Under the pieces are notes generated by a model. It worked only from the letters and a program-made list of their open reading frames with translations. It made no database searches and was not told the origin of the DNA. From Pachypanchax playfairii (Eukaryota > Chordata > Actinopteri > Cyprinodontiformes > Aplocheilidae): DNA of 64,000 nucleotides. The position numbers and the translations under genes were made by a program. Of the stretch, positions 13,701-28,122 are shown one piece after another (positions within the stretch are counted from its first letter, which is position 1; the number at the start of each line of letters is the position of its first letter). Location of the stretch: the NCBI GenBank assembly GCA_006937955.1, contig SSNP01000025.1, forward strand, positions 2,278,561 through 2,342,560. The letters are read 5' to 3'.

Positions 13701-16700
13701 CCTCTGTTTGGCAGTAGACTGGTTGTGTTTGTGCCACGCTCATAGCAGGGGTGTTATGTCATATCACAGCACCACATTCTGCTGCCACAAACGCTTCATC
13801 TGCTGATGATCTCAGCTTAACTAAGAAGTTCAACTGAATAAACAGAATCAAGAAAAAATATGAATTATTTTTTTATTATGATGTTGATTCCCAGCTGATA
13901 AACATGTCCTTCTTCTTCCTGTCAGTTATTTTATTTAATGTTTCATTTAATTTTGACTTCAGGTGGACAGATATTTTTCTGACTTTCTTTAAACTGTTGA
14001 TTTGGGATTTCTCGAGCACCAACTGCAGAACACAGAAGATCTTTTTTAAAGCTTATTTTAGATTTATAAATCCTATATGAGGTCTGGAATTTTGAAGACA
14101 AGCACTCAGAGGAAATCATCTTCTCAGTTCAGACCTGTCAGACTTCACTTTGACTAACCTTTAAATGTGTGATGTGCAGTTCACAGCGCAGCAGTGAACC
14201 AACTTTTATGTGTCTGTTTGCATCATATCACATCGTTCTTTTTCTGTTTTTAGTTACTAAGAGAGTTAAAATCTGTTATATGCACCAGTTGTTTCTAAAC
14301 TGTTTGTTTTGTTGTTGTGAAACTCTAACCAGCTCAATTCTGATTTCTCTAGAAGAACTGTAACTGACAGCATACATAAATAAAAACATTTTCATATTGA
14401 AATTTTGATAATAAGTTTGTCTAAAAACTTTCAGAACTTGGAAAAATTCATGATATTTTCTTTAAAACGTGACTGCAGGACCTGATCCTGGTCAGTAGGT
14501 GGCTGGAACACTGAGATTTACAACAAGTCAAAATATGAGAGAAGAAAACTAACGACACAGCTGTGGAAAGTGTCAAGAACCTTATTTAAATAATGAATCT
14601 TTTCAGAGTGTGAAGCTGAAGTTTAGTGTCAGCAGTGTTGTAACACAGTATAACGCAGTAAAAACAAATCTTAAAAACACTTTAATTGTTGTAGTTTCTT
14701 ACTTCTACTCATTACACAAAGCATGTTGAAACCCAGTTATAATGAAATGATTTCAACTCTGTGTCAGACAAAACATCAACAACAGATTTTCAAAGATATT
14801 TCTTTTAAAAAGCAATAATGGAGGTAAATGTTTTTTTTCCAGCAAACAAAAGGATTAAAAAGCAAAATGTCTGTGTTGGTGTGAACGAGGCTTTATTTCT
14901 TTCCTGTTTGAACTGAAGTCGTTGCTTCTAAGAAAATCTGGTCAGCTCAGCTGGAAAGACTCAACCAGTGGCATCGACGTGTTCTGTGCTCCATTAATAA
15001 GTCTGTAACTCTGTTATGCAGGATCAGGGTTTTCAATCTGTAATCTCAAAGTACAGATTCAGATTCACAGCCTCACATTGATCAACATGTTCTTTAACAA
15101 GTTTCTTAAACCATTTACATGATGCACGTTCTGTTCCTGAGACAGAACACATGTTGACACACATCACTTTCCTGTTTACACGTCTTCTCTGTGTGATTTA
15201 GAAAACATGCGGGCTTTGTGAGCTCATAGGTTTCCGACATAAGTAAGTGACGTAAACGTGTGCACGTAAGTTTCTACGTGTACGGCGATGTGTGATTTGT
15301 GTGTGTGATGTTGTTTGTTCGTCTCTCTCTAAGGTGGGGGTTGTTTTGTATGTTTGGAAGCATTTTGTGTTTTTGTTCCTCATTCTGTCAGAGAAACCTG
15401 TTATTTCTTGCTGTCGTGGAGTATTTTATTATTTTTATAATTTTTTATGATTTTAATGTTTGAGCTACTCTGACGAGTTTCTCCAGATCTTATTCATAAT
15501 CACTGTTAATGCCAGGTTGGTTAATGCATGTTATTTAAACGGTTTAAACTCCAGTATTATTACTTTATTGTTTTTTTCTTATGAGACACATTTCAATCAG
15601 AGTTTATGATAAAAACAAGATTAGTTGAATGTTTTGGTCTTTTCTCCACTCACATCCTCTGTAATTACAGTGATGCCACTTTTAGATTTGTATTTGCAGC
15701 TACATGACGTGCATCTGCATGTGACTAGTTCCTGCTGCAAACAGCCTTGAAACTGTGTCAACTAGCAAAGAAAGAGCTCATTCTTTCAGCTTTTTTAATT
15801 TTATCAACATTTCAGCCTCTGAGTTTCAGCATTATTAGCAGAAATGGTTTTGATTTGTCTCATTTAGTGTCTCCCATGTGTTTGGGGGGGGGTGTAATAG
15901 ATTCTGCTACAAGAGGGACGCAATAACTGAGACTACAACACACAACTTGCATATTTTGTGCATTTATTATCGAGCAATAAACTCATGAAATGAGAGAGTC
16001 TGAAAAACAGAATAAATATTTATACACTTCTCATAAATTGTCCCAAATGTTTGTGATAACTAACCGGTCGGTGTGTTGAGATCATTATAATCCAGAACAG
16101 TTGAATCAATGAAGGGATGGTTTGATCTGGATTTGAAAATATGATTCAGAGAAATCTCATCTTATATATTTACTATATGCTTAATTAAAAAAGAAAAAAC
16201 TAATTATTCAAATAAACAGTTACAGTTCAGGTCCAAACATAATAAATATGAGAGTAACTTAAAAACAAGCTCAAATATGTTTTAATAAGTTTGTTTCTGA
16301 GATCCAGAATCTCTGATGTAATTCTGCCACAGATCATTTGGTTAAACCCCAAACTCACTGAATCTTCTTTCTTTTGTTAATAGTTTATTTTATTCTTTAT
16401 TTTCTGTTTTCCTTCATCGTATTATACAAATTAACATAAATAAGGATGTTGTTTCCACGGCTGTAAATGTCCTAGATGATGGATTCTGAGTGGATTGGTG
16501 TTCCTCTGTGAATCTTTTCAGTATTTGGAATTAAAAATCCTTTTTCTACATCTTTTATAACCTTATGTGTTTTGTAAATCATATTCTCATGCATTAGTAG
16601 ATTTGTTTTGTGGTTGTTTATCTTTTCATTCCATAGCTGATTTTTGAGGATGTTGCGGATCTGCTGGTTGTTTCTCTGTCAGTCCTTCACTCAGCTTCCA

Positions 16701-19700
16701 ACACGTCCATTAATCCTTCATCACAAACGGAAATCATGCTCTTACCCCACAGATATTATCAGATGTTGATCATATTTCAGAACAGAACAAAGAGTTATAC
16801 TGATGGTGCTGAAAATCTCTTTTTTTCTTCAACATTCTTGTTTCTAATTTAAGTTTCATGCTGAGGAAGAACAGTGATCATACAGATACAAAGGAAAAGA
16901 GATTGAACTGACATTAAAAAGCAGTTGAGGTCTGCAAGAAGAAAAACAACTTCATTTGTCTCATTTGCATTCAGCCTTTTCTTCTCTACAACTTTTCTAC
17001 TTGACAGACAAGAGATGAGCTGCGTGGAATAAATACCAAACGCTTCTACATGTTTTTATTAGTATGCAACTTATATCCAAGTACTGTACATGCAAACAGA
17101 ACACACACCCCCATCAGTCACACACATTCATTACCCTCCTGCAGGTTGTTCACAAACACATTCATTCTCACACAAACATCCACTCTCAGATAATCACTTG
17201 AATGCACAAACATACATGCATTCACATTCATAAACATGCAAATTTCACCTCAATCTCACAAAAGCATACAAACATCACAAACTGTTCGCAGAAGAGAAAT
17301 AAGCCGCCTATAGACGCACAGAATGCAGATATTTCAAGTCCCTCCCCACAACAGCAGAGGACACAAACCAAGCTGATTGTTCAAACAGGAAACAGACACA
17401 CACACATTGTGCTAAATGATTTGTATCCCCCATTCTCTCCGAAGAAGCTTCTGAATAAAACTCTCATCTCAGGGGAACTTTTTGCTTCTCATAAATTGGA
17501 ATTTAGATAGAAAATTGCATTATTAATTTGTGGCTTCTGGCTCAACGTTTCCTGTAAAGAATTCACTCAGCGGTGAAAGTTTACAGCTTCACAGGAACGG
17601 AGGCCTAAAGGGCTGAAGAGTTACAACGTTCTATCTTTTACACACCAAACATCCAGCTAGGTGCAGAGGTTTAACCTCTAACCTGCAAATATTTAAGGTG
17701 AATGTAATAAGAGCTGCTGGATTTCTGTAGAAGCAGTGAACAGGAGCTTCAGTGGTTAATAATCCTGCATCATTACACTCTGAACCACTATACCATCAGT
17801 CACATGTCAATAATGTTTGAGTGCATTTTAAAGTGTCTCTGATATGTGATTTTTATTTTACTACTTCTTATCATTCAATGTTACATTTGTGCCCTGTGGA
17901 CACTTTTCAACATAAACCAGGAGGCTCAGATTTCCAGTAATAAAGTCCCAAATATGGAGATTTATTGAATATCGCTGCACAAATTTAAGGAAGTTGCATT
18001 TCCTGGAAGTGATGAAACCCAGAAACAGGAGATGTTTGTCTCTTTCTGAAGGAGAAATCGACTCAGGAGAAGAGATAAAGTGAAGAGAACTGGTTTTGGA
18101 ATGTTTGAGCTGAAATCAGTTTCACAGTCTCTGCTGAGTAAAAATAACTCGAGCTGCACAGATGAATCTTTCCATGAATCAAACTCCAACCCACTGAGTC
18201 AGAACATCATCAAGTCTTTTATTTCTGTGTGAGTGATGTCATCATTCTCTGGGTCTGATTTAGGGAAATACATTAATGAAGCAGTGTTACTACAACCAGC
18301 TGATATACAGAGTGTCACCATTTTATCAGTGAAAACAGCAGATCACTAATGCTTTTAATGTTCATGTAAGATGGAAACAAAGAGCTGCTTCCTGTTTCAT
18401 CACTTCCTGTTTTACACTGAAGCTCATAAAAACATTCAGACATGACTTGAACACATGAACACAAATCTGCATCATGTTTCATTAATTAAAGTTATATAGA
18501 TTGTAAATGTTTTATTGAGACTTGAGCATGTTAGAGACACTGATATTATGTAACTGTAACAGCCTCCAGGATAAGAACACATAATCTGAATTATTTCATA
18601 CAGTTTTTATTTTTTGGTTGTTATTACAGCAGAAACTTTCCACTCCTGAAGGTGACAGCAGGAAGGTCCTTCATAAAGCACATCATGATTTCAATACTAA
18701 AATCAACATGTTTTTTTTGTGTGTTTTAGATAATTTCATAAAAAGCTGATCAATCTTGAGTTATAGTTTTAATTTAGTATTTTTAAAAGAAAAATGTTGC
18801 TTTAAGATCCGGAGATGAAAAATGGGAATAAATTGCATTTGACATAAGTTTTAAATTCATTTAATATGGCTTTTAAGATTAATTTAAAATATCACTGAAC
18901 ATTATTATTATGGTAAAGTTTTACACAGATGATGGTAAGTTTACAAGGTAAATGTGGTGAGAGGTCTGAGGTTCAGAAACAAACATCAAACAGGAAATTT
19001 CAAGTTAAACTTTGCTTTAATTTTCCACCAGCAGTTTTTAATACATATTCACAACCACAATGTTTGTAACTACTGACCTCAATTTGACAGTTTGAGCAGA
19101 TTTCTGTCAGAGCTGAATTCATTTAATGTCTCAGCTGGAGGTAAATCTGTGAATGCTGAAAAACTCTGAATGTGTTCCTCTGGTTCGCTTTAATATGGAA
19201 ATTCTCTTCACTGTCATTCTTCTTCACCGACTGTGTGAGACCACAATTTTAACTCACATTTGTCTCAAATGTTTTTAGCGAGGTTACACTCTGCCAAGGA
19301 CTGATTCCTGGTCTTTGTGAAGGAGTAAATGTTTTGACAGTCAAAGAGGGAACCGCTTTGGTTCAAATAAAAGTCATGAATTTGTTAAAGCCTGAATAAG
19401 TGACTTTTGAAAAACATTGCAATGCTGTTGGATTTTTCAAAATTGAATATTTAACTAAATTTCCAACTTGAAAAGACAAAAAATAGAAGACTTTGTTTAT
19501 GATCTAAAATAATTTCACGGAGCTTATGCACTTGACAGTAAAACACTTCACATCTTTACTGGTCACATGAGCGCGTTCAGATAATTCCTAAATAGATAGC
19601 TTGTTGTGTGCAGCCTGCCTTAATGCTCACAGCTTCACCCTCTCTGAGGAGTGGGGGGGGGGCGAGTCCTGCTGTGTGATGGCTGCAGGGATTTCATAAT

Positions 19701-19960
19701 CTCAGAGTTTCACAAACAAACAGCTGGAAGCAACAAACAACTTCCGCAAACACGTTTGATGTTTCAGAAGAACTCTGGATAACAGAAGAGATGAGTTACT
19801 CTGAGATGTGAACCAGACTGATAAAAGACCACGTCCTGGTGAACCGGTTCTCTGTCTGTGGAACTGAAAACTAGAAAACCAGTTCTGCAGATTAACTGCA
19901 GAAAATATAAAAGTTAAATATTTTATCCAAGTAAAATGTTCTAGTTGTATAAAACATGTA
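10800..19960. other. Intergenic AT-rich stretch
   Basis: No supported gene. It holds CA-rich degenerate sequence at 17100-17280, the short phrase CTGTGCAAAAGTCTT at 10905-10919, and a B-box-like GGTTCAAATCCC near 10960. Nothing else stands out. Confidence 0.5.
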
Positions 19961-19964
19961 TGTA

Positions 19965-20045
19965 CCTGCTCAGGGTTGGGGGGGCTGGTGCATATCTCTA
20001 GCGGTCATTGGATGGGGGGGGTTGTGTTTCACCCTGAGGACACTA
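19965..20045 (-). repeat. Degenerate fragment of the same interspersed repeat
   Basis: Matches the CTGCTCAGGGTTGGG..GGTGCATATCTCTAGC and GTCATTGGATGGGG portion only. Two G7 runs interrupt it. Confidence 0.4.
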
Positions 20046-21545
20046 TAAAGAACATTTAAAAAAAGAGATCATCTCCATTTATATGTTCCACATGAGCGAT
20101 GCCTCATCTTTATGACTAACAGTCCCAATCAGCCATAAAACTTTATTACCTTAGTAAAACTCACATGAAGTCAAACACATGAAAACCCTGCAGAATACAC
20201 AAGAACATGTGGAGAAACATCTACACTGTGGCAACAGCAGTGAAGGAACGAGGAAGGAATCTAGTGATTATCTGTTTGAGAAGATCCTGAAAGTGGATAA
20301 AATCTGTAACTCGTCACAAAGCAGGAAGTTTTAAAGCAAATAGCAAATAGGGAAGATATTTTAAATAAAACAAACACAAGAGGAGTTAAACCAATCAGAA
20401 AAGAGGCGGAGTTTATACAAGCAGGAAGATGTCAGGAGGTTGCAGTAAAAACACCGAATGTAAAACACATTTTGAAATTAAAAAAACAGACAAAAAAATA
20501 CCATTAGAACTGAAATAAGCAACATTTTGGGTCAAATCTCAGTTTCAAACCAGCCGCTTTAAATTTAATTAAATTCAACTCGGTGAAGCTTTTTAATTTG
20601 AGATAAACTGGAAACCACGTCTGCTGCTGAATTACAGCCGTTTGGCCTGAAACGTTGAGTTGGCTGAACGTACTGCTGAGTTTTCACTAAATGCAGCAAA
20701 TTATCTAAAGAAGCATCATCAGCACACCGACACACTTCCCAGAATTCATTTGCTTAAAGTTACATCTCTCCTGAGATCCTTGGGTTTTATTTTTTTGCGG
20801 TTTAGAGGAAATACTGATGATGAAAATGCTGCGCGTCGGAAGGATTTTTATTGATTCAAGCGCTGTGTATTTGTGTATTTAGATTTTTCCAGGATGAAGA
20901 GTTTAGTTAATATTCTACACGTTTTTTTAGGATCAAACTTACTGTAACTGGACAGACGTTTACAGATCCATCAGGAAGGCAGTAATTAGTTGATTCTGAA
21001 CTTCTTTCAGATGACTGAGTTAAGACGTCTTCACAGCAGATCATCTGTTTTCATTTCTCTCTGTCTCCTGGACTCTCAGCTGCTGTGGAAACCATCCTGC
21101 TCCAGTAAATGAAACAGATTAAGACTGAAAAGCTTTTCTAAGTGAAATCTCCATCAAAGCAACCTACAGATCTGCTAAAGACCTGATCTCAGGCTGTTTC
21201 AGAATAAAGGCTCAAACGGTTGGTTTTTCCCGTGTAACATAAAACATAAAGTAACTTTCATTTCTTCCCCTCTGCTGCACCATAAACCACATGCTTATTA
21301 TCTGTAACTACATAACATTTATGGGGATCTAACCCCCCCCCCAACTCCTCGCTGCTGGTTTTACTGTGAGTTTAATGACAACATATATTGATATCACTTC
21401 ATGACATTTTTCTTGATATCCCTTTGGTAAAACCGTTCACCGTGTTGTTGCATGTTGGATGTTGTTTAAACTTCCTGATGGATTAAATCTTTGGTTATTG
21501 TTCAGTTAAATGTATTTTTGTTGTCTATGGAAAATGGTAAACTAT

Positions 21546-21885
21546 TTAAAGGTGCAGTATGTAATAATTAGACCTTAACATCAAATCCAAGTCCCGCAGT
21601 TCATGTAGAAAAACAAACTGTCCGCTTTCAGCCACTCATCTGCTCTCCTCCCTGATGTTTCTGTTGGGTTGCCAGTTTCAATGTTGATCCTCATTTAGTT
21701 TCTCTTGTATTTGTTCAGTTTTTGGAAGGATGCAGTAGTTTTTTAGGTTTATTACAAGTTACTTCAGGGCTGCTGCTTTTACTTTTTGCTGCTGGTTGTT
21801 GTGGAATTACAGCTGCTTGTGTTGAAGACTTGGCAACCTTGCAGATTCATATGTGATTTGTTATGGAACCAGGAAGTCTGGACGT
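21546..21885 (+). mobile_element. Related nonautonomous DNA transposon copy
   Basis: Begins TTAAAGGTGCAGTATGTAAT and is collinear with the reverse complement of 28293-28612 through to GAACCAGGAAGTCTGGACGT, after which the two copies diverge. No coding capacity. The right end was not identified; a different internal segment may follow to about 22070. Confidence 0.6.
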
Positions 21886-22683
21886 AGAATAGTTAGTGTA
21901 ACCAATGATACTCCAAGCAGGACCATATCAGAAGTGGAATACTGCCATCTTAAAACATCTCTAATATCCCTGTGGTTAATGCAAACACTGTTTCAAAACA
22001 CTGTCACAAACGTTGTTGTTGTTTTTGTTGTTGACAGGATTATTTGCTGCAGAAATGATCAGCTGAGCTGGTGATCTGGAGTACTTCTGTTCTATCAGGA
22101 TAATTTTTCATTGTGAAGTTTATGAGACAAACACAGAAACTTTTCTGATGTTTTAGCAGCAGTTCATGTTGTCACTCATCCTGTTACTTATCAATTCAGT
22201 CAGAACTAATCTCTGTTTCTCTAAACTGAAATCATTCAAAGAGCTACAGCTGATGAAAACAATTAATTGTTCATAACTTTTAAAGGGAAGAGAGACACAG
22301 CTGCTTAAAAGAACCATGAAAAGGTTCTAGTAGTCTGAAACTGCAGGCTGGTGTTAAATGGAGCCCAAATGTTTAAATCAGAAGTATCATGAAGTTTATT
22401 TTTTAGTTTATTTTATGTTTATATGCTTCAGTAATTTATAGATCCTTTACTATATAGATTCACTTAATTTAAATGAAGTTCTGACGTGGAACTTCCAGGA
22501 TTCACCTGGTTACAACATCCAGCTGATGGACGGACTCAGTGGTACCGTGAGGGTCAGAGTTCTGACATCACAATGCTACAGGTAATTCAGAGTTGATGGG
22601 CACGTATTTAGATACTTTCACATATCTGCAGATCTTTTCAGCGCACGTGTATGTGTGTGTGTGTTTGTTTTTTTAAAGGGGGA

Positions 22684-22732
22684 GGGGGGGGGGGGGGGNN
22701 NNNNNNNNGGGGGGGGGGGGGGGGGGGGGGGG
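22684..22732. repeat. Poly-G run with a 10-N assembly gap
   Basis: G15 (22684-22698), ten N (22699-22708), then G24 (22709-22732). The true length is unknown. The uniform G on both sides suggests a sequencing or assembly stop in a homopolymer. Confidence 0.9.
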
Positions 22733-23471
22733 TGTCCTCTCACAAAGGCCTCGGCAGGTGCTCCTTTCCTGGCTTTGTCTGTTTGGTTCTGTGCTGTTTA
22801 ATTGTTCAACTCTTAAAGAAAAGTCCCTCTCTGTCAGCCTTCAGGGGAAACAAAGAGGAAACACACAAACACAATGACGGGACCGGCCGTGCGCACTGGC
22901 AGCGACATGTTGGCCATGGCAGGTGTTTCATGGAAGGAAAAAATGAAAAGCAACTTTTCTTCCTCTCCTGTTTTTTACCTCTCAGCGCTGAAGGACAAAA
23001 ATTAACAAGTGAAACATTTACAGATAAAAAAGATAAATAACACACAGCTGGATCTGGTTCTGACATTCCCTGATTTCCTCATCAGTCTCAGATGAGGAGC
23101 GATAAAAACCTGACCTCCATCTCACAAATCAAACAAGAACTTTTTGTTTCTGTTTTCTCCAGTTTCATGTACATTTTTTGACAATTAATTCTGAACTGTT
23201 AGTTTCTTAATTTGACTTTTACTAAACAATAAAAGAAGAGTTAGTTTTATTCTAAAATATTAATAGATTCCACTTTAACTAAAGGGTTTAAGGATTTCAC
23301 TCTGGTAAATCTGTTGAATTTGTTTTGTAGCCAAACAGAAAATTTGACATCAATCGCTTTAATGCGTGAAGAGGAATGATATTCTTGGCATTAGCGCCTT
23401 GTCAATATGGACCAAGATAGCCAGGATCAATACATTGTCAATATTTGTTTTACTTGTCCGGCATTTGTCTC

Positions 23472-23473
<2 letters not shown>

Positions 23474-23514
<41 letters not shown>

Positions 23515-23625
23515 TTTGTGTTTGTATATGGAGAGAGGGCTGCTTGCCAGCTGTGCAATCTGTTCAGTAATCTCAGGTCTGGTCTGTACACACACTGCAC
23601 AATCTGCTCGGAAAAAACTGGTCCT

Positions 23626-23680
<55 letters not shown>
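23474..23680. repeat. (TG)20 ... (AC)27 inverted dinucleotide pair
   Basis: (TG)20 at 23474-23513 is separated by 113 bp from (AC)27 at 23627-23680. The arms are complementary and could fold back on themselves. Confidence 0.9.
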
Positions 23681-23683
<3 letters not shown>

Positions 23684-23989
23684 CTTGTAAATGAACTCAT
23701 ATGAAGACACTTTAGTGACCACATCTTTCAACTCAGTGGGTTTCAGAAGTTTACAGTCTGCTGCAAACTAACTTGTTAACAATAAGATTCACTTTCACTA
23801 AGTTTTAAGGGGTTTGTGTGTGTGTGGGGGGGGTATTCAGAACATGAATACTCTTGTGTTTTAGTTTGAAAATCTATAGGAAGCTGAATCTCTTTGAACT
23901 GTCCATCTTCTGATGTGTTCATTGTGAGAAACTCCAAGTATCCCTCAAGAATATTTAAACTACTGCTCGCCACACGCTGCTGCTAACCC

Positions 23990-26900
23990 ACTCTGCTCTG
24001 ATTCACAATAACCCTTATCAGCCCAATTTCCCCTCTCTCTTCCCTTTGCCCATTTTAACACACCACCCTGTTTGTTGTTTAAATGGAAGGGAGAGAAAAT
24101 TGGCCACTTTTGCCGTTCAGAAACTCCCGCAGCTGTCGGTAATCGCTGTGTGCGTGTGTCGGTGTGTGTTTGTGCACACGCTGTAGTAATGTGCAGTTAC
24201 CGCAGCGGGGGTGCGTGGGGCGGGGGCGTGGAGAGAGGGGTCATGGCGTGCGGAGGAGAAAGCACTATTAGGAGAAAATGATAGGCCTGTCCCTGAAACT
24301 CCATTACACACCAAACACTTAAAAGACTGGACTAGCTTCATTACAGGGCAGCATGAATCATGCAGCACTCACACAAGCAACTGGCCTCCCTCTCGTTTCC
24401 CAGCCTCTCCCCCAGTACAGCCTTCTGTTTAAACTGGAGGACAGCCAGGAACGAGGGATGAAGAGGGAGGAAGCGGGGTGAAGAGGAGCATGCTGAGGGC
24501 CAAGCCTTGTTTGCCTCGAGTCTCACAGACAAGGGGAGGCGGGAGGAGAAGAAGAGAGGAGATCAGAAAGAAGAAGAACAGAGAAGGAGTTCAGAAGAAG
24601 AGAAAGACTTGAGAAGTCAGAGGGAACTGAGATGGAGGGGTGCTGTGCAAAAGTCTTAATGCCAGGGACGTTACTCAGACTCAAAGATGGGGGGCTCAGC
24701 TGGGCTTGTAGGAAGAAATGTGCTTAAAGGGCTCTGAAAATGTTTCACTCAACCCAAATACAATATCGCCATGGATCCTGCCCACCATTTACATTGTTCC
24801 TGAGAATAACAATCAGAAATAAATGTATTAATATTTATTTAATTATGGGAGGGCTTTAGACCTAACAACATCTGTGTGTAATAAACATCTTATTTCTGTC
24901 ATTTTTGTGTCCAGGCAGCCAAACCTTCTGATCTTTAGAAGTGAAGTTGATAAATAGTTCTGAAGACTTTCTGAAGTTTAACTGTGACTCCGGCTGTTTT
25001 TTCACTTTCAGATATCTCAGACCTTCTTTTTCAAGTTTCCTTCAGCTAAAGGCCACGAAGAATAAAACAAGAGAAAAATAGAAAAGAAAATATGAGATGA
25101 GATGAGCGAGAAGTCGAGGATGGGAAATTTAAAAAGAAAGAAAATAATAATGGGATCACAGACCTGCTCAGGCATGTTGGTGGAAAAACATGTGACTTAA
25201 AATGTGTGCGTGCGTGTGTGTGTGCGTTCTGCAATGGAGGATGTTGGTCAAAGCTAAAGGAAGCTGATGAGCTCATTACTGCATCCTCCCACCAGGAGAA
25301 ATTAAACTAACATACTGACTTTAAATAAATGATGAATTATTAAGTTGTGAAACGTTTAAACTAACTAGACTAACATGTTTTAGAAGAGGGTTTTATAATC
25401 AAACTGGTTTCAGGACTCAGAGAACAACATGAAGACCCTCCTGATTCTGAGACTTTAAGATCTGATATTCATCACGTCTCCGTTAGAGTTAACTGTGAAG
25501 GTGTTAATGAAGTCAGTGTTGGTTTGGAACAACATTAGACAATGTACAACTTAGTCTGGTATGATGTACTGATCATTGCATTGACAACTAGTGGATCTAC
25601 AATCTCAAATCATGTGACCAAATGTCACAGAGTAGCCCAGAACATTAAAAAGATCAAATCTGTACAAGTTCTTTAAATATGATCCCTGTGTTCCTGGAGT
25701 AATTTACAAGACATAAAGTCGTACGGTGCTGGAGAAACTTTGGGATTTTGAAATTGAAGTTGGTGACAGAGGATCATTTCCTGCCTTTGGACCTTCCAGG
25801 ATCTTATTTTGAAGCTTTATCCAGAATCTTTACCCGTGTTAGTCAAAGGGCTGTTATCTCATGTAACTGCTGAAACATTTCCTCTTGTTTTTTAGTAGTT
25901 GTTACAACAGACTAATCACACAGTTTTAATGTCTGAAATTCTAATCTTTAAATATGAATTGGGCCTGATTACATTTCCACTCGCTTTCTGTTGCTTCTGT
26001 TCGTAAACAGCGATGAGCTCGCGCTCTACGTATTATTTTTGTCTAAGCATGATGATAACTCTAGCATGTTTTCATGTTTGAAGGCCAGATTTATTCTGGT
26101 ATTTTAAGGTCTGTTTTAAGGAAACATCCAGCCATTAATTCTGATTGTTTGAATGTTTTTATGTTTTTTTTGGATGGAGTGTAAATGACGATCTGCCCCA
26201 GGTGTCCTTACAGTGGCCTGCATCTCCGTCTTTATCAGCCTGTGTGACTGTGCACACTTGTGTAAAGACAGCCTGTTAGCGTTTGTGTATGTTGGTGAAG
26301 TGTGAGTCTGTGAACTGTGCACATGTACGTGCACATGCGCAGCGAGCATGTGTTGTGTGGGTGTCTGTGTGTGTGTTAGCACGCTCCAGAGCGTGTCGCA
26401 GCATGCTGCCAGAGGGCCGGGGCAGCGAGCCAGACCCGGGGCACAGCATGACGCTGCATCCCGATCTGTGTTGTGACGGCCTCAATTACCCATCAGCCTG
26501 ACAGACAGAGAGAGATTCACAGTATAAATGTAGACGGATGATTCCCATGGTCCTTGCACCTTTTATCTCCTGCAAACTAAAAATTCTAAAGTTAGTGTGT
26601 GTTTTTTTTTTAATTTGTTTGAATCCAAGGTCTCAAATTGCACTTCAGACCTTTGGTTTTTTCATATTTCTGTCACGTTTTTAAAACTCCGGCTGGATAA
26701 CCAGCTGAGCACATTTCGTTTCTCTCTATGTATCATCCAGCTTTCATTTCATGCCATTTGTTTAATTTGGTTCATAAAAATATCTAATAGCTGTCAAACC
26801 ACTGCAGCAATTAATGAATTTACAAGTCTGAATTTATAAGAAACAAATGATCAAGTAGTTGAAGCCAGTTTTTGGAACCAATTACCAAATATAATTTTTT

Positions 26901-27780
26901 ACCGTCAGATTTAAGAATCTGCTCTTTGAAATCACCTAATTTTTTATATATCTGGACTTTTAAGTTGTGAGCAGCTTCTGTTTTAATAAATAAACTACAA
27001 ATGATAATAAAAGTTTGCAGGTTTTTTTTATTTACAACAAACTGGTGAGTAAAAGCTCAGCTGTAAAAAATCAAAACCTAGAAGAAAATAAGTTATGTAA
27101 TAATCTTGCACAAAAAATGTTGTTTTTTTAATTTTGTTTTTAATCAGTAATAATAAAAAAATAATTAAAAGATAAGCTGGTAACACTTTCTTTAAAAAGC
27201 AACTTTCCAGTCAATTTTATATTTTGCATCTTTTTTCTTAATTTTTGTTCATTGTCTTTTTTTTGTTTCTTTCACCACAAACAAGTAAAAAATATCAGAT
27301 TTTAATTTGACTGACTGTCGGTCAGTAAATCCTGTCGGTTATTTTCCTCACCCCCACGCTGAAGCAAAATTTCATCTGCCAGTGATAATCAACTGCAAAT
27401 AATTCCCAGAGATGAGGTCTATATTTAATCTCCAGGTTGGGTGAAAAGTTCTCGTGACACAGTGATTAAAGTAATCTTTATGTCATCACAATCCTTTTAT
27501 ATTCAAGTCCAGTATGTTTTTATCAGGTTACTGAAAAACGGGGCATTTTTATCATTCATATCACAACTGGGACATTACTTATATCTGAGTTGTTTAATTA
27601 TAGAGGATGTGAGACCAGAGATGTTTTCTAGTTTGAAGACGGTACCACTGAGGAAGGGACAGGAGACACAGAGGGAGCAGAAATTAACATGTTGAGGCTG
27701 TTGTTGAACATGTTGTTCTTTGGGAGGGACAAGGATGGACAGGATCAGGAATAAGTCCATCAGTGGACGACACACGTTGG
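23990..27780. other. Intergenic, mixed
   Basis: More complex sequence at 23990-24420 (TTACAGGGCAGCATGAATCA; possibly regulatory). A purine-rich GAA/GAG tract follows at 24535-24620, a GC-rich patch at 26390-26470, then AT-rich DNA to the RTE-like remnant. No coding exons supported. Confidence 0.45.
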
Positions 27781-27784
27781 ATGT

Positions 27785-27975
27785 TTTGGAGATAAAGTTA
27801 GAGAGACTGAGATAGTTTGGACATGTCCAGAGGAGGGACAGTGGGTTTATTGGGAAAAGGATGCTGAGGTGGGAACTGCCAGGCAGGAGGTCTAGAGGAA
27901 GACCAAAGAGGAGGAGACATATGGATGTAGTGAAGGAGGACATGAGGTTGTTGGTGTGAGAGAAGATGGAAAAGA
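27785..27975 (+). pseudogene. C-terminal remnant of a non-LTR retrotransposon polyprotein (RTE-like)
   Basis: From about 27815 the plus strand reads FGHVQRRDSGFIGKRMLRWE, then LPGRRSRGRPKRR and DVVKEDMRLL. That is the usual tail of many endonuclease/reverse-transcriptase polyproteins (W.GHV.R...PG.R.RGRP...W.D.VKEDM). No upstream polymerase is present, consistent with 5' truncation. The clade name is inferred. Confidence 0.7.
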
Positions 27976-28122
27976 AGAAGATGATATACATGAGAGTACC
28001 AGAGACTGTTAGCTGCCTGAAAGAAACATGTTTTAAACACAAACAATAAGTAAACTAAACATTTTATATTTAACTGAAGATTTTGTTGTTATGTTTATAT
28101 ACTTTATGTTTATATATTTTTT

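Noticed and set aside
22499..22581. Exon-like segment: TTCCAG before, ACAG|GTAATT after, open for 27 codons (DSPGYNIQLMDGLSGTVRV...)
   Set aside because: Poor pyrimidine tract, no family recognised and no partner exons nearby. One open frame of 83 nt is expected by chance.
27575..28042. 155-codon minus-strand frame
   Set aside because: It is the antisense of the RTE-like remnant read on the plus strand (FGHVQRRD...), which carries the recognisable family motifs.
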